This document shows positions 15,660 to 24,500 of a stretch of DNA of 34,371 nucleotides, one piece after another. The stretch lies in NCBI RefSeq assembly GCF_902499175.1, contig NZ_CABVQC010000085.1, positions 1 through 34,371 on the forward strand, written 5' to 3'. Numbering within the stretch: the first letter of the stretch is position 1; each line of letters opens with the position of its first letter. A program made the translations under genes and the position numbers. The notes under the pieces were generated by a model, which ran no database searches, was not told the DNA's origin, and worked only from the letters and a program-made list of their open reading frames with translations. The stretch is from Burkholderia aenigmatica. Lineage in GTDB: Bacteria; Pseudomonadota; Gammaproteobacteria; Burkholderiales; Burkholderiaceae.

Positions 15660-15968
15660 TCACATCTCGCCGCGCCGCGAGCAGATCGACATGATCTGCT
15701 GGATCGCATAGTTGTCGCGCACGCCCGGCAGCGATTGCACGACGCACTCGTGAAAGCGTCGCTCGCGCGGCAACAGCATCGCGTTGTTGCGATACAGCGC
15801 GTCGCAGGAGCGCTGGATCAGCTGGGCCGCCGCACCGTTGCGGCTTTCGCGCAGCGCATTGAGCATGCACTCGTCGTATTGCGCACTGCCGTCGGTCAGC
15901 GCGAACGCCGCACCTGGCAGCGCCAGCGCGACGGCCGCGAATGCGATGGCTCGGATCGCCCGTTTCAT
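15660..15968 (-). CDS. Small secreted four-cysteine protein (VF_A0006-like)
   Basis: A 102-residue minus-strand protein from ATG at 15968-15966, with GGAGAG 4 bases upstream. A clear signal peptide (about 1-24, AFAAVALALPGAAFA) leads to a mature domain of under 80 residues with exactly four cysteines (C34, C55, C75, C96) spaced about 20 apart: YDECMLNAL, IQRSCDALY, FHECVVQSL, IMSICSRRG. The repeated C-x-x-Leu/Val helices suggest two disulfides in a small helical periplasmic protein. It resembles what is called the VF_A0006 four-cysteine family, from memory. Function is unknown. Confidence 0.75.
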   Translation of the reverse strand: MKRAIRAIAFAAVALALPGAAFALTDGSAQYDECMLNALRESRNGAAAQLIQRSCDALYRNNAMLLPRERRFHECVVQSLPGVRDNYAIQQIMSICSRRGEM

Positions 15969-16298
15969 GTGCTCTCCGAAGGAGTGGACTGGGTCGGCCG
16001 ACAGCATAACGTAAAGCCGCGAGCGCGGCTGACGCGTTGCGCCGGGCCGACGGGAGCCGCCGCCGGGCAGCCTTCGCGCGCGGGAGTGGCGCCCCGTCGG
16101 GCGCCGCGGACCGGCATCTTCGCGAAAGCGCGGAGTCAGGCGGTGGTCTGCGGAAATGGTATCCTCGTGCGTTCGCCGCTGCACGCCTTCCCGGGGCATG
16201 CGCGGGCCGGTCGCCACCGCGTTGCACGCGTGGCGGCGCCCGCATGACGGCGGCGGGAATCCATCATCCAGAACCGACACAATACGGGGGAGACACCC
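15969..16298. other. 330-base intergenic region before the ABC importer operon
   Basis: No credible gene is seen here. It must hold the divergent promoters of the four-cysteine gene and of the ABC importer. A GGCGCCC/GGGCGCC stem (16088-16094 with 16099-16105) with a 4-base loop lies in the middle, and TATCCT at 16160-16165 is a possible -10 for the importer without a convincing -35. Confidence 0.4.
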
Positions 16299-17264
16299 AT
16301 GAAGCGTTTCAAGACTTTCGCGATCCGTTCGATCACGGCCGGCGTGGCCGCACTCGCGCTGGCAGGTGCCGCGCACGCACAGACCGTCAAGGTGCTGTCG
16401 ATCGTCGACCACCCGGCACTCGACGCGATCCGCGACGGCGTGCGCGCCGAGCTGAAGGCGGAAGGCTACGGCGACGACAAGCTCAAGTGGGAATACCAGA
16501 GCGCGCAGGGCAACACGGGCACGGCCGCGCAGATCGCGCGCAAGTTCGTCGGCGACCAGCCCGACGTGATCGTCGCGATCGCGACGCCGGCCGCGCAGGC
16601 GGTGGTCGCGTCGACCAAGAGCGTGCCGGTCGTCTATTCGGGCGTGACCGATCCGGTCGCCGCGCAGCTCGTGAAGGGCTGGGGCCCGTCGGGCACCAAC
16701 GTGACGGGCGTGTCCGACAAGCTGCCGCTCGATCGCCAGGTCGCGCTGATCAAGCGCGTCGTCCCGAATGCGAAGACGGTCGGCATGGTCTACAACCCGG
16801 GCGAGGCGAACTCGGTCGTGGTCGTGAAGGAGCTCAAGGAGATCCTCGCGAAGCAGGGGATGACGCTGAAGGAAGCGGCCGCGCCGCGTACCGTCGACAT
16901 CGGCCCGGCCGCGAAGAGCCTGATCGGCAAGGTCGACGTGATCTACACGAATACCGACAACAACGTCGTGTCCGCGTACGAAGCGCTCGTGAAGGTCGCG
17001 AATGAAGCGAAGATCCCGCTCGTCGCCGGCGACACCGACAGTGTGAAGCGCGGCGGCATCGCGGCGCTCGGCATCAACTACGGCGACCTCGGCCGCCAGA
17101 CCGGCAAGGTCGTCGCGCGCATCCTGAAGGGCGAGAAGCCGGGCGCGATCGCGTCGGAGACGAGCAGCAACCTCGAACTGTTCGCGAACACGGGCGCGGC
17201 CGCGAAGCAGGGCGTCACGCTGTCGCCGGATCTGCTCAAGGAAGCGAAGACGGTCATCAAGTAA
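16299..17264 (+). CDS. ABC importer periplasmic substrate-binding protein (ABC_sub_bind, TrpX-like)
   Basis: A 321-residue binding protein with a signal peptide (about 1-27, ending GAAHAQ). The two-lobed type I fold of the ABC_sub_bind family is shown by KVLSIVDHPALDAIRDGVRA near the mature N-terminus, IATPAAQAVVASTKSVPVVYSGVTDP, TGVSDKLP, KTVGMVYNPGEANS and the hinge-proximal IPLVAGDTDSVKRGGIAALGINY. Relatives are the streptococcal TrpX tryptophan-binding proteins and many unassigned amino-acid-type binders. The IVDHPALD motif is shared with these. It is first in a three-gene importer; 139 bases with three stem-loops separate it from the permease. The substrate here is not known. Confidence 0.87.
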   Translation: MKRFKTFAIRSITAGVAALALAGAAHAQTVKVLSIVDHPALDAIRDGVRAELKAEGYGDDKLKWEYQSAQGNTGTAAQIARKFVGDQPDVIVAIATPAAQAVVASTKSVPVVYSGVTDPVAAQLVKGWGPSGTNVTGVSDKLPLDRQVALIKRVVPNAKTVGMVYNPGEANSVVVVKELKEILAKQGMTLKEAAAPRTVDIGPAAKSLIGKVDVIYTNTDNNVVSAYEALVKVANEAKIPLVAGDTDSVKRGGIAALGINYGDLGRQTGKVVARILKGEKPGAIASETSSNLELFANTGAAAKQGVTLSPDLLKEAKTVIK

Positions 17265-17290
17265 GCCGCGGCCCGACCGCTGCGCTTGCG

Positions 17291-17382
17291 GGCCCGATCC
17301 GGGCCTGAACGACTTCGCCGGACGGGCGGCTCCCACCCGGGGCCGCCCGTTCGCTTCGCCCGGCCGTACACGTCCGGCCGGG
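17291..17382 (+). other. Three consecutive stem-loops between binding-protein and permease genes
   Basis: Three inverted repeats follow one another: GGCCCG/CGGGCC (17291-17296 with 17300-17305), a 9-bp ACGGGCGGC/GCCGCCCGT (17322-17330 with 17342-17350) and a 7-bp CCCGGCC/GGCCGGG (17359-17365 with 17376-17382). None has a T-tract. Such structures commonly protect the upstream mRNA from 3' decay and so allow more binding protein than permease; that role is inferred here. Confidence 0.6.
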
Positions 17383-17403
17383 AAGCAACAGGATTTCCCC
17401 ATC

Positions 17404-18300
17404 ATGTCTCTGTTCTCGTTTCTGGGCGCCCTGGAGATCGGCCTGATCTTCAGCCTCGTCGCCCTCGGGGTGCTGATCTCGTTTCGCATCCTCAACTTCC
17501 CCGACCTCACCGTCGACGGCAGCTTTCCGCTCGGCGGCGCGGTTGCCGCGACGCTGATCTCGGCCGGCTACGACCCGTTCAGCTCGACCTGCATCGCGAT
17601 CGTCGCGGGCGCGGTGGCCGGCTTCATCACCGGCTGGCTCAACGTGCGCCTGAAGATCATGGATCTGCTCGCCAGTATCCTGATGATGATCGCGCTCTAT
17701 TCGGTGAACCTGCGGATCATGGGCCGGCCGAACGTGCCGCTCATCACCGAACCGACCATCTTCACCGTGCTGCAGCCCGACTGGATGCCCGACTACGTGC
17801 TGCGCCCGGCGCTGCTCGCGATCGTCGTCGTGGTCGCGAAGCTCGGTCTCGACTGGTTCTTCTCGTCGCAGCTCGGCCTCGCGATGCGCGCGACCGGCGC
17901 GAACCCGCGGATGGCGCGTGCGCAAGGCATCGCGACCGGCCGCGCGACGCTCGCCGGGATGGCGCTGTCGAACGCGCTCGTCGCGCTCGCCGGTGCGCTG
18001 TTCGCGCAGACGCAGGGCGGCGCGGACATCTCGATGGGGATCGGCACGATCGTGATCGGGCTGGCTGCCGTGATCATCGGCGAAACGCTGCTGCCGGCGC
18101 GCCGGCTCGTGCTGACGACGCTCGCCGTCGTGCTCGGCGCGATCGTCTACCGCTTCTTCATCGCGCTTGCGCTCAACAGCGAATTCATCGGGCTGAAGGC
18201 GCAGGATCTGAACCTCGTGACGGCCGCGCTCGTCACGATCGCGCTGGTGCTGCCGGCGACGCGCAAGAAACTGTTCGCGCGCAAGAACGGAGGGGCCTGA
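17404..18300 (+). CDS. ABC importer permease (TrpY-like, BPD_transp_2 family)
   Basis: A 298-residue inner-membrane permease with about eight or nine hydrophobic segments, from FLGALEIGLIFSLVALGVLI at the N-terminus. It carries ISFRILNFPDLTVDGSFPLG, typical of permeases paired with ABC_sub_bind proteins, and the coupling-helix region GLAMRATGANPRMARAQGIA near residue 160, which contacts the ATPase. The ATPase gene starts one base after its stop, so the two are translationally coupled. It follows the branched-chain amino acid/ribose-type permease fold. The transported solute is unknown. Confidence 0.88.
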   Translation: MSLFSFLGALEIGLIFSLVALGVLISFRILNFPDLTVDGSFPLGGAVAATLISAGYDPFSSTCIAIVAGAVAGFITGWLNVRLKIMDLLASILMMIALYSVNLRIMGRPNVPLITEPTIFTVLQPDWMPDYVLRPALLAIVVVVAKLGLDWFFSSQLGLAMRATGANPRMARAQGIATGRATLAGMALSNALVALAGALFAQTQGGADISMGIGTIVIGLAAVIIGETLLPARRLVLTTLAVVLGAIVYRFFIALALNSEFIGLKAQDLNLVTAALVTIALVLPATRKKLFARKNGGA

Positions 18301-18301
18301 C

Positions 18302-19096
18302 ATGCTGTCCGCACAAGACCTGAAACTCACGTTCAATCCCGGCACGCCGATCGAGACGCGCGCGCTGCGCGGGCTGTCGCTCGAGATTCCCGACGGCCAG
18401 TTCGTCGCGGTGATCGGCTCGAACGGCGCCGGCAAGTCGACCTTCCTCAACGCGGTCAGCGGCGACCAGGCGGTCGATGCGGGACGCATTTCGATCGACG
18501 GCACGGACGTCACGCGCAAGGCCGCGTGGGATCGCGCGCACCTCGTCGCGCGCGTGTTCCAGGATCCGATGGCCGGCACCTGCGAGGCGCTGACGATCGA
18601 GGAGAACATGGCGCTCGCGATGGCGCGGGGTGCGCGGCGCGGCTTCCGGGCCGCGCTCGACCGGCCGTCGCGCGAGCTGTTCCGCGACAAGCTGCGGCTC
18701 CTGAACCTCGGTCTCGAGAACCGTCTGACCGACCGGATCGGGCTGCTGTCGGGCGGCCAGCGGCAGGCGGTGAGCCTGTTGATGGCGTCGCTGCGGCCGT
18801 CGCGGATCCTGCTGCTCGACGAGCACACGGCCGCGCTCGATCCGAAGACGGCCGCGTTCGTGCTGGAGCTGACCGCGCGCATCGTCGCCGAGAGCAAGCT
18901 GACGACGATGATGGTCACGCACAGCATGCGGCAGGCGCTCGACTACGGCGACCGCACGGTGATGCTGCACCAGGGGCAGGTCGTGCTCGACGTGTCGGGC
19001 GACCAGCGTCGCGGGCTCGACGTGCCGGACCTGCTGCAGATGTTCGAGAAGGTGCGTCACGAGCAGCTCGACGACGACGCGTTGCTGCTCGGCTGA
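18302..19096 (+). CDS. ABC importer ATP-binding protein (TrpZ-like)
   Basis: A 264-residue cytoplasmic ABC ATPase with Walker A GSNGAGKST (about residues 40-48), Q-loop ARVFQDPMAG, signature LSGGQRQAVSLLMAS, Walker B ILLLDEHTAALDP and H-loop MMVTHSMRQAL. All catalytic residues appear present. It energises uptake by the preceding permease and closes the three-gene operon. No hairpin terminator was found directly downstream. Confidence 0.93.
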   Translation: MLSAQDLKLTFNPGTPIETRALRGLSLEIPDGQFVAVIGSNGAGKSTFLNAVSGDQAVDAGRISIDGTDVTRKAAWDRAHLVARVFQDPMAGTCEALTIEENMALAMARGARRGFRAALDRPSRELFRDKLRLLNLGLENRLTDRIGLLSGGQRQAVSLLMASLRPSRILLLDEHTAALDPKTAAFVLELTARIVAESKLTTMMVTHSMRQALDYGDRTVMLHQGQVVLDVSGDQRRGLDVPDLLQMFEKVRHEQLDDDALLLG

Positions 19097-19374
19097 CGGG
19101 CGGTGGGCGGGCCGGCGCGGTGTGCAGGATGTGCATCGTGCCGGTTGGCAGGCTGGCTGGGCTGGGCTCTGCTCGGTTCGGCCCGGCTGCGCGATTCGGT
19201 TCGCATGCGCCACATCGGCGCCCGAGGGGTGTGGCGGGCGTCCGGGCGGTGCGAGCCGGTGATGCCGGCGGCGACCCGCCGTAATATTGCGGACCCGCCG
19301 ACTTTTCACCCGCCTTTCATCTGACGAAATACCGGTTTCGTACCAGTACTGTGCGGCGTGGACGCATTGCCATA
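19097..19374. other. Intergenic region before the imu cassette
   Basis: No gene with credible coding character was seen here. It is very GC-rich with short GGCTGG/GGGCT-type runs at 19141-19190 and becomes more AT-rich towards the LexA box. A TATACT at 19373-19378 that overlaps the LexA box could be the imuA -10. Confidence 0.4.
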
Positions 19375-19394
19375 TACTGTATATCCATACAGTT
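19375..19394. promoter_or_regulatory. LexA (SOS) box of the imuA-imuB-dnaE2 cassette
   Basis: TACTGTATATCCATACAGTT contains the core CTGT-N8-ACAG and differs from the E. coli consensus TACTGTATATATATACAGTA at only three positions. It overlaps a possible -10 (TATACT, 19373-19378) and ends 12 bases before the imuA ATG, a position fit for direct repression. Cleavage of LexA after DNA damage would switch the cassette on. Confidence 0.92.
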
Positions 19395-19406
19395 GTGGGT
19401 GGCGTC

Positions 19407-20114
19407 ATGCTCGCATCCTCCATTTCTCCCGAATCCCTTCATCCGTCGCTGTGGCGCGGCTCGCAACTCGCGCGTGGCGGCCCGCGCACGATCGACACGG
19501 GCTTTGCATCGCTGTCCGCCGAGTTGCCGGGCGGCGGCTGGCCGGTCGGCGGGCTCGTCGAGCTGCTGGCCGCGCAGCCGGGCTGCGGCGAAATGCGGCT
19601 GCTCGCGCCCGCGCTCGCGCGCACCGTCAGCGCGCGGCGCCCGCTTGCGCTCGTCGCGCCGCCGCAGTCGCCGCATGCCACCGCGCTCGCCAGTCTCGGC
19701 GTGCCGGCCGACGCGCTGCTGTGGCTGCGTGCCGGCAGTCGCACAGATGCGCTGTGGGCTGCCGAGCAGGCACTCAAGACCGGTTGTTGCGGCGCGCTGC
19801 TGCTGTGGCAGGACGCGCGGCCCGATGCGCTGCGGCGCCTGCATCTCGCGGCCGCACGCACGGGCGACACGCTGTTCGTGATGCTGCGCCCGCTGTCGGC
19901 CGAGCGGCAACCGTCGCCGGCCGTGCTGCGGGTCGCGCTGTACCCGGTGCCGGGCGGCGTGTCGCTCGACATCGTCAAGCGGCGCGGCCCCGCCCGCAGC
20001 GAGCCGCTCGTGCTCGACCTGCCGTCGCCCATCGTGGAGAGCCGCTATGCGCGTCTTGCTCGGCATCCATCTGCCGCGCCTGCCGCTCGACGTGTGCGTC
20101 GCGCCTCCGTCTGA
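19407..20114 (+). CDS. imuA: ImuA, SOS mutagenesis accessory protein
   Basis: A 235-residue RecA/SulA-like protein of the ImuA family, first gene of the inducible mutagenesis cassette. The block FASLSAELPGGGWPVGGLVELLA near residues 33-53 is typical, followed by MRLLAPALARTVSARRPLALVAPP and a RecA-like core (ADALLWLRAGSRTDALWAAEQALKTG). The usual Walker A lysine is not evident, as in other ImuA proteins. ATG 19407 follows GTGGGTGG. The 3' end overlaps imuB by 68 bases in another frame, which ties their translation. ImuA is thought to bring ImuB and DnaE2 together with the sliding clamp or RecA at lesions. Confidence 0.9.
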   Translation: MLASSISPESLHPSLWRGSQLARGGPRTIDTGFASLSAELPGGGWPVGGLVELLAAQPGCGEMRLLAPALARTVSARRPLALVAPPQSPHATALASLGVPADALLWLRAGSRTDALWAAEQALKTGCCGALLLWQDARPDALRRLHLAAARTGDTLFVMLRPLSAERQPSPAVLRVALYPVPGGVSLDIVKRRGPARSEPLVLDLPSPIVESRYARLARHPSAAPAARRVRRASV

Positions 20115-21540
20115 CGGCGAGGCCAGCAGCGCCGGCCGTGCGGTGCTCGAGCAGGGTGTCGTGCTGATCGCCGACGCGGCCGCGCGCCGGCACGGCGTGC
20201 GCGCGGGCATGAAGCGCGGCGGCGTGCTCACGCTCGCGCCGCACACGCAGCTCGTCGAACGCGATCCCGCACGCGAGGCCGATGCGCTGCGCGCGGTCGC
20301 GCTCGCGTTGCTGCGCTTCTCGCCGTGCGTCGCGCTCGGCGACGAAGCCACGCTGCTCGTGGATGTCGGCCCGAGTCTGCGCCTGTTCGGCGGGCTGCCG
20401 TCGCTGTGCCGCCAGGTGCGCGCGACGCTCGCGGCGCTCGGCTATGCGGCGCGCCTGTCCGCCGCGCCGACCGCGGGCGGCGCGTGGCTGCTCGCGCGTA
20501 TGTCGGCGTCGGCCCGTGCGCGCATCCGGCGCCGGGTCGCCGGGCAAGCGTCGCTCGTGCGCGTGCTCGACCGGCTGCCATGCGTGCTGCTGCCCGACGC
20601 GCGTCCCTATGCAGGCTGGTTCGACGGCCTCGGTTGCCGCACGCTCGCCGATCTGCGCGGCCTGCCACGCGCAGGGCTGCAGCGCCGCTGCGGTCCCGCG
20701 CTGCTGGCCGCGCTCGATCGCGCGTACGGCGATGCGGTCGAGCCGCTCGCGTGGATGGCGGTGCCGCCCGTGTTCGACGTGCGGCTCGAACTGCAGGAGC
20801 GCGTCGAATACGCGGAAGCCGTGTTGTTCGTTGCGCGGCGGCTTGTCGTGCAGCTCTGCGGCTGGCTGGCTGCGCGGCACCTGTCACTGGCCGCGATGAC
20901 GTTCGATCTCGAACACGAGCGAGGCCGCCAGGCCGTGCCGCCGACGCCGCTCGAACTCGCATTCGCGGCACCCGTGCGCGACGAGGCGCACTTCATGCGG
21001 CTGCTCGGCGAGCGGCTCGCGCGCGTCGAGTTGCCGGCCGCGGTGATCGCGGTGCGCCTGAAGGCCACGCGCGTCGAATCGGTCGCGCCGCCGGCCGACG
21101 ATCTGTTTCCCGAGCCCGGCGGCACGCGCGAGACGCGTGCGCGGCTGTTCGAGCTGCTGGTCGCGCGGCTTGGCGCGGACAACGTGTTGCGCGCGGCGCC
21201 CGTCGCCGATCACCGGCCCGAGGCCGCGAACCGCTGGCTGCCGCTCGACGCGCAGGCCGGCAAGCCGGCTGCCGGGCCACCCGCCGTGCCGCCGAGGCCC
21301 GCGTGGTTGCTGGCGGAGCCGCTGCCGTTGTTGATGCGTGGGGAGCGGCCGGTATTTCATACGCCGCTGAGGATGATGTCGTCGGTGGAGCGGATCGAAG
21401 CCGGGTGGTTCGACGGTCAGCTCGCTGCGCGCGATTACTGCGTCGCGCAGGACGAGGCCGGTGCGTGCTACTGGGTGTTCAAGGAGCGGGCGGGGAGCGA
21501 GGCCGAGCCGCGCTGGTTCCTGCACGGTCTGTTCGGGTGA
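20047..21540 (+). CDS. imuB: ImuB, Y-family polymerase-like protein without full catalytic site
   Basis: A 497-residue DinB/UmuC-related protein. The N-terminal strand reads MRVLLGIHLPRLPLD, so the first catalytic Asp of Y-family polymerases (usual D-x-D-x-F-F) is replaced by the I-H-L-P segment. A D99-E100 pair in ALGDEATLLVDVG lies where the second metal-binding pair belongs, then SLRLFGG and a thumb/HhH region (LGCRTLADLRGLPRAGLQRR). A little-finger domain and an ImuB-specific C-terminal region follow. DDLFPE near residue 350 could be a sliding-clamp motif. Family knowledge: ImuB is a catalytically dead adaptor that recruits DnaE2. The start overlaps imuA; the stop is 3 bases before the earliest dnaE2 start. 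Confidence 0.92.
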   Translation: MRVLLGIHLPRLPLDVCVAPPSDGEASSAGRAVLEQGVVLIADAAARRHGVRAGMKRGGVLTLAPHTQLVERDPAREADALRAVALALLRFSPCVALGDEATLLVDVGPSLRLFGGLPSLCRQVRATLAALGYAARLSAAPTAGGAWLLARMSASARARIRRRVAGQASLVRVLDRLPCVLLPDARPYAGWFDGLGCRTLADLRGLPRAGLQRRCGPALLAALDRAYGDAVEPLAWMAVPPVFDVRLELQERVEYAEAVLFVARRLVVQLCGWLAARHLSLAAMTFDLEHERGRQAVPPTPLELAFAAPVRDEAHFMRLLGERLARVELPAAVIAVRLKATRVESVAPPADDLFPEPGGTRETRARLFELLVARLGADNVLRAAPVADHRPEAANRWLPLDAQAGKPAAGPPAVPPRPAWLLAEPLPLLMRGERPVFHTPLRMMSSVERIEAGWFDGQLAARDYCVAQDEAGACYWVFKERAGSEAEPRWFLHGLFG

Positions 21541-21546
21541 CCGGTG

Positions 21547-24500
21547 ATGGTTGCGGAATTCAGCTGGCTGCCCGATTACGCGGAGTTGTTCTGCCGTTCG
21601 AACTTTTCGTTCCTGCATGGCGCGTCGCATGCGGAGGAACTGGTCGAGCGTGCATTCGAGCTCGGCTATCGCGGGATCGCGATCACCGACGAATGCTCGC
21701 TCGCCGGTGCGCCGCGCATGCACGTCGCGGCGAAGGCGAAAGGGCTGCCGCTCGTCATCGGTTCGTATTTCGAGGTCACGCCGGATGACGTCGCGCCTGG
21801 CCACGATCCGGGCCCCGGCGCGTTCGGGCTCGTGTTGCTTGCGCAGAATCGTGAAGGCTACGGCAATCTGTCGGAGCTGATCTCGTGGCGGCGGATGGCT
21901 TCGCCGAAGGGCACTTACACGCTGACGTCGCGGATGCTGTCGGCGCCGCCAGCGGAGTTTGCGCACTTGCGTGGCATGCCTGACTGCTTCGCGATTCTCG
22001 TGCCGACGTATCCGGTGCGTGCGGATGTACTCGATGCGCAGGTCGCGTGGTTTCGCGCGACGTTCGGCGAACGTGCGCGGCTCGGGCTCGTGCAACTGCA
22101 GCGCGCGCTGGACGGTGCGCAGCGCGAGGAGATTCGTGCGGCCGGCGAGCGGCGTGGCGTGCGTATCGTCGCGCTGGGCGACGTGACGATGCACCGGCGC
22201 TCGTGCAAGGAGCTGCAGGACGTGATGACGGCGATTCGCGTCGGCATGCCGGTTTCCGAGTGCGGGTATGCGCTTGCGCCGAATGCGGAACAGCATTTGC
22301 GCGGGCGGAACCGGATCGGGAATCTGTATTCGCCGGCGGAGATCGAGGAGACCTGCACGATTCTCGATGCGTGCGATTTCAAACTCGACTCGCTTCGCTA
22401 CGAGTATCCCGACGAGATCGTGCCGAAGGGGCTCACGCCGACGAGCTATCTGGAGCAGGAAACCATGGCCGGGGCGGCCACCCGCTATCCGCAAGGTGTG
22501 CCGGAGAAGGTGTCGAAGCAGATCCGGTATGAACTCGACCTGATCGCGCAACTGAGCTACGAGCCGTTCTTCCTGACCGTCTACGACATCGTCAAATACG
22601 CGCGCAGCCAGAACATTCTATGCCAGGGTCGCGGCTCGGCGGCGAACTCGGTCGTCTGCTTCTGCCTCGGCATCACCGAGGTGAATCCCGAGCAGAGCAC
22701 GATGCTGTTCGAACGCTTCATCAGCGCGGAGCGCGGCGAGCCGCCCGATATCGACGTCGACTTCGAGCATCAGCGCCGGGAAGAGGTGATCCAGCATATC
22801 TACAAGAAGTACGGGCACAACCGCGCCGCGCTTGCGGCTGCCGTATCGACCTATCGCCCGCGTGGCGTGCTGCGCGAAACCGGCAAGGCGCTCGGCGTCG
22901 ATCCGATGCTGGTCGATCGCGTCGCGAAGGGGCACCGCTGGTTCGACGGTAGTCGCGATCTGCTGCAGCAATTCGGGACGATTGGGCTTGATCCGCAGAC
23001 GCCGCTCATCCAGGCATGGGCCCGGCTCGCCGCACGGCTGCTGAACTTTCCGCGCCACCTGTCGCAGCACTCGGGCGGTTTCGTGATCAGCCGCGGCAAG
23101 CTCACGCGGCTCGTGCCGGTCGAGAACGCGGCGATGGACGGGCGGCGCGTGATCCAGTGGGACAAGGACGATCTCGAAGCACTCGGGCTGATGAAGGTCG
23201 ACGTGCTCGCGCTCGGCATGCTGTCGGCGCTGCATCGCGCATTCGACATGCGTACCGCGTGGCGCGGGCCGCCGGAGCCGGATGGCGAACCGTTCACGCT
23301 GAAACACATTCCGCAGGATGACAAGGCAACCTACGACATGATCTGCCGTGCCGATACGGTTGGCGTGTTCCAGATCGAATCGCGCGCGCAGATGTCGATG
23401 CTGCCGCGCCTGCGCCCGGAGACTTACTACGACCTGGTGATCGAGGTGGCGATTGTGCGGCCGGGGCCGATCCAGGGCGGGGCCGTGCATCCCTATCTGA
23501 AACGCCGCCAGGGCATCGAAAAGGTCAGTTATCCGAAGGAGGATTTGAAGCCTGCGCTCGAACGGACGTACGGCGTGCCGATCTTCCAGGAACAGGTGAT
23601 GCAGATCGCGATGATCGCGGCGGGCTTCACGCCCGGCGAGGCTGACGAACTGCGCCGCGCGATGGCCGCGTGGAAGCGCAAGGGCAATCTCGAGAAATAT
23701 CACCGCAAGATTGTCGACGGGATGCGCGAGCGCGACTATCCGCCCGACTTCGCCGAGCAGATCTTCGAACAGATCAAGGGCTTCGGCGATTACGGTTTCC
23801 CCGAAAGCCACGCCGCCAGCTTCGCGAAACTCGCGTACGCCAGCAGCTGGCTCAAATGCCATGAACCGGCGATCTTCCTCGCCGCGCTGCTGAACAGCCA
23901 GCCGATGGGTTTCTACCCGCCGTCGCAACTCGTGCAGGACGCGAAGCGCCACGGCGTGCAGGTGCTGCCGATCGACGTGACGCAAAGCAACTGGGACGCC
24001 TCGCTCGAAGCGCTGCCCGACCAGCCGCCTCCCGATGGCCAGCCGGCCGTGCGGCTCGGCCTGTCGCTCGTGCGCGGTCTCGGCGAAGCTGCCGCGCGCC
24101 GCATCGAAGCCGCACGCATGGCGGCCGGCCCGTTCGACAACGTCGACACCCTCGCGCGCCGCGCTCAACTCGAACGCCGCGATCTCGAAGCGCTCGCCGC
24201 TGCGAACGCACTTGCAACGCTCGCCGGCCACCGCCGCGATGCGCTGTGGCAAGCGGTTGCAGCAGCCCCCGAACGCGACCTGCTCGCGACCGCACCGATC
24301 GACGAAGCGGAGAAGCCCGCACTCGGCGCGCCGTCGGAAGCCGACGACATCCTCGCCGACTATCACACCACCGGCCTCACGCTGAACCGCCACCCGGTCG
24401 CGCTGCTGCGGCCCGCGCTACGCGCGCGGCGGCTGTCGTCCGCAGCCGAATTGCACGACCGCCCCGACGGCCGGCTCGCGCGCGCGTGCGGGCTCGTGAC

